This document shows, piece after piece, positions 14,201-24,199 of a stretch of 64,000 nt of DNA. The stretch comes from Harmothoe impar. Lineage: Eukaryota > Annelida > Polychaeta > Phyllodocida > Polynoidae. Under the pieces are notes generated by a model, which had not been told where the DNA came from, did not search any database, and worked only from the letters and a program-made list of their open reading frames with translations. How positions within the stretch are numbered: the stretch's first letter is position 1; every line of letters starts with the position of its first letter. The position numbers were made by a program, and so were the translations under genes. Location of the stretch: positions 65,800,816 to 65,864,815 of the forward strand of contig OX381707.1 of NCBI GenBank assembly GCA_947462335.1, given 5' to 3'.

Positions 14201-17200
14201 CTCGTGATGTAGGTGCCGACCAATGCCAACGTTGGGCCGACCAATGCCAACGTTGGGCCAACGTATCCTTAATAGAGGGGTGTCATAAGCCAGTAGTCAC
14301 ATTAATATCGACCTTGTATTTTCACATTACATCGACCTTGTCTTGTGACAAACATCTCCTCAACACGCTACAGTGTACTGAACAAGGTGGCCTGGTTATT
14401 CTGGGAACGTAACTTATCTAAGAGGAGAAAGTTGTGTGTCAGGTAGACTATTGTGCATTCAAATTTACTTCACAAGGAGACGCTCATCGACCCAACACCC
14501 GGTCTCAACTGGCCCCTCCTACTCTAGAACTCACCTTGCCCTTGGTAAACTTTACATATCGATATTTTATTATCTTTACAATCTCTATCTACTTATGTAA
14601 CAACGTGATACCACCGTCTGCAGGGTAGCTACTGCGCGATCTAGTACTTATGAGGTGGGGCTTGTGGGCTAATAATTGCATTCATTCCCCTGTTCTCTAA
14701 TACATTTATAGAGGCTTATATTAGGCATCGATGCCGTCAAGCGCAGTGTCTCTTCGCTACATAAATGTATCCATCATATATGTCTATATTATACCATAGA
14801 TTTTAAATGTTGAGTTTGGCATTAGCGCCAGTATTGCACAAGCGCCGGTGGGACATGGGCATTGAAAAGGATCTTATAAGAGCCATGGTATAAATTAGGC
14901 CTTCAAATACGGCAGAACTCTCCCTTTTTACTTAACATGCCTCTATATTTCCCCCGCTATTTTCCCCATGGGGCAGGAAACGTTATCTTGATGAGCTTGC
15001 CTGAGCCCGGTGCCTGAGCCAACATCCGTAAGACACATATACAAACATTATGTAAGAAGGTGCCATGTAATAACTGTGCCCTGACCTCCCCACTCTCATG
15101 TGGCCCTGTTGGTAGATAGTAGATTCTGGCACAATAAGCACAATATTTCCGCACACCTCAATGCTTCCCCATCACTTTGCTGCCAAAATTGCTAATGTTT
15201 CTGTTTGGGGAATCTTGCTGCTTTTGGATCTACATGCTACACACTACTCTTACTTTATTTCATTTTTAGATTCAGGTGTCATGGCATGCGGCAGTCTAAT
15301 TCGTGTACATGCACTAGACGCACATCAGGGAGAATGTAATTATATGTTCTCGACTTAATTCAAAATATTGGTTCTACCTTGTCATCTTCTGTACATTGCA
15401 ATTGATCTACTATTTGTTGGAACTTCAACTGTTATCAAAATCTCCTCGCAAGTCATGAAAAATAGAGACTACGGGTACCGGTAATTTCCCACCTGGTAAG
15501 ACCTATCAAATCTCATTTGACCGTAACAGTCCAAACATACACGTGCACTACACCAATGAGTTGAATGACCGTTTCAACAACGGTGACGACAGAGGACGAG
15601 TTTTAAAAAAAAAATTCCACGAGATTTCAAACCCGATAAGAATAAAAAGATACGGCTACAATGTTAATCATTGCTTCGTCCGGCAGTCGTACCGTACCTG
15701 GTACCACGTTATCAGTACGTTAAGTATAATAAGGTATTCCTGATTGTCTAGGAGGAGTGGTGATTGGCTATTTCTGTCTTACCCCCGGTACTTTGTCTTA
15801 AGAATTTCTGATAAGATAAGATGAGGAAGTAGCGTCAGTGATTAATTGTGTACGCTTGTGAAAAGCGTACACAATCAAAATATTTATATGGACAACATCT
15901 CTGGTTACAACAAATGAATGCGTTTGGTATCAGGAGATATCAGAAGAAATACATGTTCCAGTGTGCAATTGTCGTCATGAAGCATGAATGCAGCCTTTGT
16001 AAGTAGACTCGCCAGAGCTGTATTCATACACTATGAAGACAAAGGACATAGTGTATCAAACCGCTATGTGGCCCATAAAGGGTTTAAGCAAAAGATGCCA
16101 TGCACAAACACATGAAATTCATCATGCACTGACGGCTTGAGGTGATTAAAATAGGTGAACCAAGATGTTTGTCATAGCAATGGAAAATGGGTCCATCGGC
16201 AGGGGCGGCGGGGAGGGGTGGGGGTATAGACATATATGGATGGATGAGCAGCAGAGCTAGTTTTCAGACATGTTATAGCTGCCAGGGTAGTCGTTACTTG
16301 GAGATGGAGGGAGGGGTGAGGGTGGTTGATGGACTTGGATTACTTTATAATTTGACTGTATCGTTCGCGTCACGCTATCATGTTTGGCCAGTTTAAGATG
16401 CCACAGCCATCAACACCAATGCCAAGTCTTCAAGCCGGGGATCCACTGCTGCCAGTTTGCTGCGAATGAAGTCGTAAGGCAGGCACTTGTGAGTACACTC
16501 GCAAGTATCAAAACTTTTAGATTTCTGTGAAGGAAGTTGCACGGTACCGCTCGTCCCTCGCGAGAACGTTCTCGCAGAGACTCCAAGCAGCAGATCCACT
16601 CATAGAACGAGTACTGGCACGAGTGTCACTCGCACCTCTACACCACGTAACTGTATAGCAGAACGATCCAATCTGATCAGTAACTACTGGTAGGTCTGAT
16701 CAGATCATGAATGTTAAAGACATCTCATTCTGTCAGACTCGATCGGATTGTTCCGATCGAGTCTGTGGACTGCATTAGTTGTGTGGTAGTCTGCGTTGCA
16801 GTTGGACAGAGTCAATTAAGACTCTATTTAAATATGGGGGTGGATGGATAAATTCGACATGGCGGCATGGCCATTTCTTAAAATCGACATGTGACGTGGG
16901 GACCCCCCCCCCCCCCCCCCCCCATCTATACCCCCTTAAATGATGCTTGTCTAATACAGCCATGATTGCATTTATGGATGATTGCATCAATGAGATGAGT
17001 AAATGCATCTATGGGGTGACGGGACATGTCCCCGCCTCTTTTTGAAGGAGAGCAAGTGTTCATTTATTTGCCTGGTCCTACATACCTGGGATAGTACTAT
17101 AGTAGGCAGGGCCAGACAAACCTTAGCCTGCGATATACCTTAGACATGGTTCACTGAGACCGGGGCAGTCATAGCTAGACCACCAGCAAGAAGGCCCTGG

Positions 17201-20200
17201 CACGTGCATATGGGCAACGGCTGCCAATAGCCTACCGGTACTGTTTCAAATTCATTAATACCGGTAGTGACAACCACAGCAGTCGACCATTTTTATATCC
17301 CCCAGGTCAAGGGGTCGAGACTTTTTACCCCTATGGATCTAAAATTGGCACGCTCACAGGCTCTTTGAAGCATAGCTAAGCATGGTATTAAACGCGCTGT
17401 GGCAGCTGGCTTTTTTCGCTCAAAACAGGTGAAGCCTTTTTTGGCAATTTTGCCAAAAAATGTTGGACCCCTGTTGTCTTGGGGGAGGGAACCTGTTTTG
17501 AGCCAAAAAGCCCGCGAGTTACTATGCTTCAAAGGGCCCGAGAGGGAGCCGATTTTCGACCCTATAAGGGGGGGGGGGTAAATGATTTTTCACCCCCTGA
17601 CGGGGGGGGGGGGGGGGGGGGGGGTGTAAAAAATTTCGCGCGCTCCGCCCGAAAACCCACCACCACCCCACCCCCTGTTGTTAAAAAATGATCACTCCCT
17701 TAAGTAAGATGGATCAAATATATGCCCCCCCGCTACCCACAGCCCACAATAAAATAATACTGTCAAGCTACATGATGTTTAACTGGTTTAACTACCCGTC
17801 ACCCTAATCGGGGCGATCCATTAATTACATACACATCAAGAGGGGGTGGGGGGGGGGGGGGTCAGGCCAAATGCGTACAGATGCGTACAGGGGGGGTGGG
17901 GGGGTCTAGGCCCATTTTGGCGTACACATTGTGTACGCATAAGGGCCGATTTTCTGGCAATTTAGACTGAAATTGGTGCCTTTTTGGGTCCAAATATAAT
18001 TTAGAAAATTTTCTTGGAAAATACTCGTCAAAAAGGTTGCACATGCTGGTAGATTAATGCATGGGTCGCAGTTCCTAAATAGACCATATTTTGTTTGGAC
18101 CTCCCCCCCACCTCCCCTTCATGAAGTCTTTAAAATATCTCTTTTTGATTCCTGATTTGTTGAAAGATTGTTTTTTGAGAAGTTGCTGCTATATAAAGGT
18201 TGGTGTACGCACATGTATGGAACTAAACATGCAAAACCTTTTTTGTGGGGAGAGGGGGGGGGGGAGGGTATCAATATCAGAGATGAAAGTGGGCAATTGA
18301 GGCCCCTGAATAAAGGTCCTTTATTTCATGGTGAATACGGCACTCCCATTGACTTAACCAAGGAAGGCTGTATTTAACACCTCCCGTGAAATAACCCTCG
18401 CCCGTATTTCACGGCCTTTAAAATCATTGAAATTGATGATTCAAACACTATAAAATTGCTTTTTCAGACCAATTAAGTGGAATTTTGACAAATATTGTTA
18501 ATTATGACATGAAATAAACACAAAGGAGCACTCGTATAATCTTCCCTCCAAAATTAAACTATGTGAAAACAAAACTACCTTCAAACTCCAGTTAAAACAA
18601 TTCCTAGGGACATTCTACAAGAAACCCAAAAGGAAAAAACTGAAACGGTAGTTCCTGGTAATACTAGTAAGGTTCTCGAAACCTTCCTCTCCTCTTATGT
18701 AAGCTTTAAACCTTCGCTACCTTTACGCTTTCATTTATGACAAACTAATGCTATGTAAATCCACAAATCTGTGATAAGCATCCTGTGATATACTTCTGGA
18801 CTCTTCAGTCCAGCGCTTCACCTGTATCTATATTGTACATTCCTGTCAATAAGTTATCCATCATGTACATTCACCACTGCATCTGTACATCAACCAATGT
18901 TATAGTCTGTTCGCAGCGAAATTCTAGGTGTTTTTCTGATTCCGTGTATATCTCATATCTACCTGGATTTTATCTTCACCTGGACCCAAAACTTGTACTG
19001 AAAATCATGGCAATAAACCGTTATGAGGTACATAACAAAAAAAAAAAAAAAGTATAGTTTCCCAATGAGGGTTATTTCACTCGGCTTCGCCTCGTGAAAT
19101 AACCCTCAGTGGGGAACTATACTCGTGAACCTTTGTCTATATATTTATAGTAAAGTACCGGTCTTCCCAAAATAAAAATAAAATGAAATCAGGAGAAAAC
19201 TCGTAGACAATACAATATCATGGGGAGGGGGGGGGGGGTCTAGGTTGCTTCAGGGCCGAGTCATTCATTGCAAGCTGCGGGGGGGGGGGGGGGGGGCAAA
19301 AGTAATCTCGACCCCCCCCCCCCTGCCCCACTACGTTCGGATTTTGAGAAATAGTCCCCCCCCCTAAAATTGCATGCACCTGTGGAAACATGGGTGTTGG
19401 CGTGCACTGACTGTTTTAAATTTTGAGCCCCCCCCCCCAGCATGGCGGCTTTTCTTGTCCCCCCACTACAACCTGTGGATGTACCGTACGGGAACGATCG
19501 TACCAGGGAACGATCGTACCATCCGCCTGATCGTACCGCTTTGCCCCACATGAGTACGATCCCTAACCCTAACCCTATCCCTAACCCGGGCCCTAACCCT
19601 AAACCTAACCCTATCCATTGAATTGCAATAATGTCCCAATTAGGAACTCGGGAACTGTAACACAAGTTGCAGTTAGTATGATGTTTAGTTAGAATGGATA
19701 TTTCCATTTGATTTCTTTTTGTATATTTTCATTGCAATTCCGTTGATATATAGACATAGATTATTCCCAATGGGCATTACAAACATATCCCAAGGGTGGT
19801 ACGATCATTCCCCAAGGGTGGTACGATAATTCCTCAAGAGGGCGGCACGATCATTCCCATGCAGGACGATCAGTCCCGATGGGCGGTACGATCATTCCCC
19901 AAAATGTGTTACGATTCCGGTACGATCGTTCCCCGGTACGGTCGTTCCTGGTACCTGATACTAATAAATGACTCGGCCCTTAGGGAGTGTTCATTTATTA
20001 ATTACAGGGGGGGGTGGTGAGATTTCGCGCGGAGGGGCGAAATTTTTTTTTGCCCCCCCCTCGAGAGCGCGTGGAACTTTTTGCGCCACCCCTCGCCGAA
20101 GGCGCCGAAAATTTTTCGCCCCCCCCCCCTTTGAACTATAGTAACGCACGGGCTTTTTTTCTAAAAAGGGGCTTACATTTTTACGCCCCCCCCCTCAAGA

Positions 20201-21963
20201 GGGGTCAGCATTTTTTACGCCCCCCCCCTCAGGAGGGGTCGGAAATTTTTACGCCCCCCCCAAACCCACCACCCCCCCCTGTAGTTAATAAATGAACACT
20301 CCCTTAGCTCATTAGTGGTGGGGAGGGTCAGATCCAAAAAAGGGACAGGTCCATAAAAGTTCCTCCCCCTACATATGCACCAAAAATTAAGCCTAAAGGT
20401 TCCCCCATAAATGATAGTGGGGGGGGGGGTCAAAGTGAAATGAGTAGAGTAGTGGGGGGTATTTTCGGCCACTTAAGCTTTAATCTGCTACCACACATGG
20501 AATTATATATTTAAAGCAATCTCAAGGATTGCTGAAGTGAGTTAGGGTATTACCAACACATTTGGATAGGTGGCACCAAAATATCGATTTTACTGGCATT
20601 ATGACAAGCAACTGTTATTTTTGTAGATTTTGGGGGGTATTTTCGACCAGGGGAGGGTATTTTCGGCCAGGTGGATGGCATTCTTATATGCAAATTCAAA
20701 GAACAGCTACAGGTAATTAGGGTACTATTATATAACTTTTCTTCCATACCAAGAATTTCATTCTGGCCTGACTTATAAAAGTGTGAATCAACTTCAACCC
20801 ATACTTAAATTTAGCGACTCGCTTGTCAATTGATTAATTGGTATAGCTTATATATATATATTCATTCCCCCAAAATGTAGATCTAGGTGTTGAAATTTAA
20901 AAAATATATATTTATATTACCGAAATCAAAATTGTTCTTTTAAAAAGTGCACCATGAAGATTTATGAAACTAAAGGTTCATATGAAATAGGTTTGACATC
21001 TGAGAAAAGTTGTTATCAGTTTCATTGAAGAGTCTTGAGTGCTTTTAAAGGCACAAATACTGTCTGGTGGCCGAAAATACCCCCCATAGTTGAATTATGG
21101 TGCCCTATTTCCGGCCACCCCCCTAAACTAGGGATGAATTATATAAATAAATAAAATATCAGCTAAAATATAAAATAGAACTATAATACACTAAGCAGAA
21201 CCTGAATGTTTATGGAATATCACAATATATGATAGCCCCTAGACACCTGAAGGGCTACATTGATGTACTAACTGACATGTTAATGGTGCAATGCTTCCTC
21301 AAACCAAGGCTAGCAAATATAGAGTACTCTCTAAAAGTGAGCAAATTTTTACTTGATCTGGACCATGAGGGTTCTCTATTGTGTTCAGAAAAGATGGACA
21401 AGGCTTTGGGCTGTCTGTTTGAAAAGATTATATAATGTTCCTTCCAAAATTTAATTGGGCAGAATCAAAATACTGCCATAGTGGCCGAAAATACCCCCTG
21501 GCCGAAAATACCAGCCAGTACTCTATGTACACATGGGGGGGGGGGGGGGGGTAGTCCAAATGCGTACATGGTGCAACACGGGGGTGGGGTGGGGGGTCCA
21601 TTTTGGGCAAAAATGTGCGTATGTAATTGATGGATGGCCCCTTCTCAGGATCAGGATCAAAATCATTGGAGCATGAAGACGAGATAAAAACACCTGAAAC
21701 CTACCGAGTACGGTCGACGCCCCGACCGCGGCGGCGACCAGTGATGGGGAGGCCCGGGCAGCCGCCGTCCTTGTACCGTAGTCTCTCCCGCCTTCCCTCC
21801 GTCTCCATCCTCTTCCAGAATCATCACTTTTTCCATCTTTCCGACTCTGCAGGGCATGGAAGTCGGCCGAAATGCAGACACTGGCCGGGTTACCTCGACT
21901 CAGAAGGTGTCTGTTGAAGGTTCTTTGGAGGAGAAAAGGGAGTTTCCTGCCGATCTGCGCCAT
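9766..21963 (-). CDS. SUOX: Sulfite oxidase, mitochondrial (2 coding exons, 585 aa)
   Basis: Oxidises sulfite to sulfate in the mitochondrial intermembrane space and passes electrons to cytochrome c; the last step of sulfur amino-acid breakdown. My model is exon 1 at 21963-21705 (ATG in context GAAAATGGCG) and exon 2 at 11264-9766 (stop at 9766). Exon 1 ends in one base (G) before GTAGGT; exon 2 follows TTTTCATTGCAG and starts with two bases (GA), so the joint codon is Gly87 and the frame closes: 1,758 nt, 586 codons. Residues 1-30 are basic and Ser/Arg-rich like a mitochondrial presequence; 73-85 form a short hydrophobic segment. A cytochrome b5 domain (about 120-195) has HPGG with heme His155 and the second heme ligand His179. 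The molybdopterin domain carries Q-C-A-G-N-R-R with Mo-ligand Cys301, and a C-terminal dimerisation domain follows. Human SUOX is 545 aa. Exon 2 identity is secure; exon 1 is inferred from phase, splice signals and N-terminal character. Confidence 0.95.
11746..11963. mobile_element. G-run MITE, subfamily 1 (copy A), PIF/Harbinger-like
   Basis: Terminal inverted repeats GGGAGTGCTCATTTTTTAAC with the matching reverse complement at the right end; flanking TAA on both sides (11743-11745 and 11964-11966). The interior has a long G run, GCGTTACTATGCCACAAAGG and GC-rich words. Lies in SUOX intron 1. No transposase. Confidence 0.85.
12667..12886. mobile_element. Two adjacent foldback elements
   Basis: 12667-12795 folds on itself: AGATAGACTATGGTTATG pairs with CATAACCATTGTCTATCT, and GGCACCC/GGGTGCC forms the tip. 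Directly next to it, TTTAAACCACAGC (12797) and GCTGTGGTTTAAA (12873) form a second inverted pair. Both look like small non-autonomous elements in SUOX intron 1. Confidence 0.75.
13980..14270. repeat. Cluster of short palindromes around ACCAACGTTGGT
   Basis: Repeated CTAACGTTGGTA, GATAGATCACTGGTA and a 20-bp direct repeat (CCAATGCCAACGTTGGGCCG, twice in 14220-14263). The motifs occur in both orientations and suggest a decayed foldback element. Confidence 0.5.
16393..16599 (-). other. Unassigned open frame, 68 aa
   Basis: A minus-strand frame in an unusually GC-balanced, non-repetitive stretch. The C-terminal half (CECTHKCLPYDFIRSK then a Leu/Ala-rich end) looks more protein-like than neighbouring frames. 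I do not recognise it. It lies in SUOX intron 1 beside strong hairpins (16655-16770). Could be an exon of a nested gene, a transposon relic or chance. Confidence 0.2.
16655..16770. repeat. Strong hairpins, including a perfect 14-bp stem
   Basis: CAGACTCGATCGGA and TCCGATCGAGTCTG (about 16735-16766) form a perfect stem with a 4-base loop. Upstream, a GATC-rich GATCCAATCTGATCAG / CTGATCAGATC pair makes a second, weaker one. Confidence 0.7.
17290..17699. mobile_element. G-run MITE, subfamily 1 (copy B), left end damaged
   Basis: The right end matches the family (TGTTGTTAAAAAATGATCACTCCC followed by TTA). The interior has the family words CCCGCGAGTTACTATGCTTC and long G runs. The left end lacks the GGGAGTG terminus, so the left boundary is approximate. 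Confidence 0.65.
18490..19051 (+). mobile_element. 5'-truncated non-LTR retrotransposon (LINE) tail with poly(A)
   Basis: The sequence ends in AATAAA (19012-19017) and a 15-base poly(A) tract (19037-19051). At about 18525-18651 an open frame has the look of the extreme C-terminus of a LINE ORF2 (N-L-P-S-K-I-K, then F-K-L-Q-L-K-Q-F-L, then a Lys-rich end and stop), followed by a roughly 390-bp 3' UTR. The 5' boundary is uncertain and no target-site duplication was found. Confidence 0.6.
19051..19122. repeat. 72-bp palindrome abutting the LINE poly(A)
   Basis: AGTATAGTTTCCC...GAGGGTTATTTCACTCGGC pairs with GCC TCGTGAAATAACCCTC...GGGGAACTATACT, about 32-bp arms with few mismatches. The same GTGAAATAACCCTC word occurs in another inverted pair at about 18386-18412, on the other side of the LINE tail. 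Confidence 0.8.
19253..19979. mobile_element. 727-bp non-autonomous element with GGGCCGAGTCATT termini and subterminal repeats
   Basis: The ends GGGCCGAGTCATTCATT (left) and AATAAATGACTCGGCCC (right) are inverted. Inside, a 15-16-bp word (GGTACGATCATTCCCC and its complement) is clustered near both ends, in one orientation at 19490-19545 and the other at 19795-19960. A smaller relative with the same termini lies at 62122-62288. It also contains the telomere-like tract. Confidence 0.65.
19559..19615. repeat. Interstitial telomere-like (CCCTAA)n tract
   Basis: About nine units of CCCTAA or close variants (CCCTAT, AACCTAA) over roughly 57 bp, the C-rich strand of the animal telomere repeat TTAGGG. 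Confidence 0.85.
19983..20303. mobile_element. G-run MITE, subfamily 2 (copy C)
   Basis: Terminal repeats GGGAGTGTTCATTTATTAAT / inverse, with perfect TTA duplications at 19980-19982 and 20304-20306. The G/C-run interior is inverted relative to copy A. It sits immediately beside the right terminus of the element ending at 19979. Confidence 0.9.
20440..21520. mobile_element. Putative ~1.1-kb element with inverted clusters of GGTATTTTCGGCCA
   Basis: GGGTATTTTCGGCCA occurs at about 20457, 20637 and 20655 in one orientation. TGGCCGAAAATACCC occurs at about 21068, 21481 and 21500 in the other, with a variant near 21105. The interior is AT-rich with no transposase. This mirror layout is typical of subterminal transposase-binding repeats. 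Confidence 0.55.
21705..21963 (-). CDS. SUOX: SUOX exon 1: mitochondrial presequence and hydrophobic stop-transfer segment
   Basis: This 86-codon exon opens MAQIGRKLPF and has Arg-rich, acid-poor residues at 1-35, a charged linker at 40-62 and a hydrophobic stretch near 73-85. That is the order found at the N-terminus of vertebrate SUOX, where a presequence is followed by a hydrophobic sorting segment. It sits in a GC-rich, non-repetitive island (about 21640-22200) that stands out from the surrounding AT-rich repeats. The donor TCG|GTAGGT at 21705 leaves one base, matching the two-base start of exon 2. The linking evidence is phase, strand, order and composition, not direct sequence identity, because presequences are poorly conserved. 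Confidence 0.8.
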
Positions 21964-22200
21964 TTTCTCGATTGTTGTGAAGTGGACACAGGTTCAGCAC
22001 GCGTCAGATCGGAGTCTGGGGGCCTTCACTCTCCGGCCTGATATAGCTTATTCCGCACGACCTTTGGACATTGGTGGTACCTATCAAGTGTGCTTGGAGA
22101 GTTGCCTGCTTGGGAGGCCCTGATAGGACTTCACGAATTCCCCACAGTACCTCACGATGCCCACGCCCCTCGACGTGAAAGAGAGGAACTACCGTAAATT
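21964..22200 (-). promoter_or_regulatory. Likely SUOX promoter / 5' UTR (GC-rich)
   Basis: The stretch upstream of the SUOX ATG is richer in G+C than the surrounding DNA and free of recognisable repeats. On the minus strand it contains GGGGCGTGGGC (22159-22169), an Sp/KLF-type GC box; ATTGGT near 22069 is an inverted CCAAT box. No TATA box is evident. The assignment rests on position and these motifs only. Confidence 0.5.
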
Positions 22201-22283
22201 TTGCAATGATTTTACACACCAGGGGGCAGGTCAGAGGAAATGGTCGTGTTTTTTTTAGAAATTAAGAGTGAGGTCATTTATCA

Positions 22284-22366
22284 GCGGGACATCCCTGCAC
22301 CCCCAAAATAGATCAGAATATTAAACGGGACATCCCTGCACCCCCTAAATAGATCAGAATATGTTT
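22284..22366. repeat. 42-bp tandem duplication
   Basis: Two copies of CGGGACATCCCTGCACCCCC followed by AAATAGATCAGAATAT, with one or two differences. Confidence 0.8.
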
Positions 22367-22369
22367 TCC

Positions 22370-24199
22370 TCCTTTAAGGCACTATCAAAATTAATAAGTC
22401 TTGCCCCCCTCCCCCAATCTCTTTAACTATTGTAATGAGACAAATTGTTTACACTTCAATCCAAGAAGGATCAACATTTGAAACAGAATACTGAATAGGC
22501 AAAAAAACAAAACAAGTATTATGTCTATTTTTATTTGTAAAAACATCGTTTTACTTTAAGAGGATACCAATATCCGGTACATGAACATATCTCTTGTATT
22601 AAAGAATGAATATGAACTGTAATGTTGACATCACCTGAAGACAAATGTGAAACAATAATGATAATGAACGATAGCAGTTATACTTTTGAAATCAATAAGA
22701 TAATCCACTATTGGCAGCTGAGGTAACTAACAACACAGTATTTAAAATGGATTCGTACAGCTTAAGAACACTGATGTCAGTTAAGAGAATGTGATATCAA
22801 AATAATTCATTTTCAAACATGCTATCTGATACTAGACCATAACTGTACCCATTGTTACTGGTGAAACAACATAGCATCTGCCACAATAGACATCGTAATA
22901 AAAATGTTGATAATCACAAACTTATCATTTTTCACATTCCATGTCTTTTCATGATTCATAAAGCCAAGCACATAAATAAATGAAATGGAAAATCCGTATT
23001 ACATTCAAGATATTCTAGAATATTCGATCAGATTGACTCGTGAATGAACCGACGTTCCCTCTGTTCATATTCTAGCCATGGTCTTGTAGCAGCATAATTA
23101 TGATAAAATATGAGAATACACAGTCATAATTTAGGTTTACTAATATATTTACAACTTAGTTAGGTATGGATTGCGAAATATATACACTACTATAAATTAT
23201 AGTATAGTTGCTTGAATATCCATTTTTCGTGGAAAATATTTAAATTGAAAACTACACTCTTTGATATTACAACATCAACATCACCGGTTATTATGTGTTC
23301 CATATTTTCATTTGTGTGAGCAATAATATTACATTCAAAAGGTAACTTATGTAATTAAAATACACTCTTGGTGAGCTACGAAATAGGAGACCAACTCGGT
23401 TCAATTCAGCTCAACCATCTGTATTGTGATATATCATCCATATACTTTTTAAGACACAAACAAGTACGTAGAAAATAGATATATAATTTGGAACATGATG
23501 TTGAATCACTGTGAACAATAGTAATCTCGTCTAATAATCACATTACCTATCTGCAGATTTCACATGAACATGAAATAAATTTCTTACTACATACCGTAAA
23601 ACCTTGCCTACAGCCTGCGGGTTCTCCGCGAACTACACTCAGCTTTGATTGATACCAAACTTGCAATTAGAGGGTGCGTGTTATACACACGGTTTTAGCG
23701 GATTAAAACAGTATCGAATCTGCCAAAATCAACTCGAGGTGCAGGTTTTACAATATTCTCAGAGTAAGTGTGCGGGTAACACGCAAGGTATGGGTTATAA
23801 ACGAGGTTTTACGGTACATTGAATTCAGAAGCAGGTAAAATAATGTTCTTTGCTGCCAGTGGAAAACCAACTATCAAACTCAAAAACTAATAAAAAATGC
23901 AGTCTTTTACAATGAACCTTTGTGTCCTCTACCGATACTTACTGTATTTCACCTACTTTTAACAGTACAATAACTCATTAACTAGCCTGTAACAGTTACT
24001 ATAATATAACATGTATAATTTAGATGACAAGATGTGGCATTATCAAGTATACACAAGGAGAAAAACATGAACAAACTGTCCTTGCCAACGATATCTGCCG
24101 ATCATCATGTATCTTGTGTGTACTGCCATGATGGCTGAGATGGTTGAGAGATGATTCCCTCTCTGTGTGAGAATGCCTCCTTGGCGGGTGGTTCCTCCC
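22370..24199. other. Intergenic region between FBXW4 and SUOX
   Basis: AT-rich DNA without coding character. It should contain the FBXW4 3' UTR, but the nearest minus-strand AATAAA I see is far downstream (about 22530). One MITE (23594-23814) is listed separately. Confidence 0.5.
23594..23814. mobile_element. CCGTAAAACC MITE (mariner-like, TA target)
   Basis: CCGTAAAACCTTGC at the left and ACGAGGTTTTACGG at the right, flanked by TA on both sides. About 221 bp, no coding capacity. The same family occurs at 32089-32298. Confidence 0.8.
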
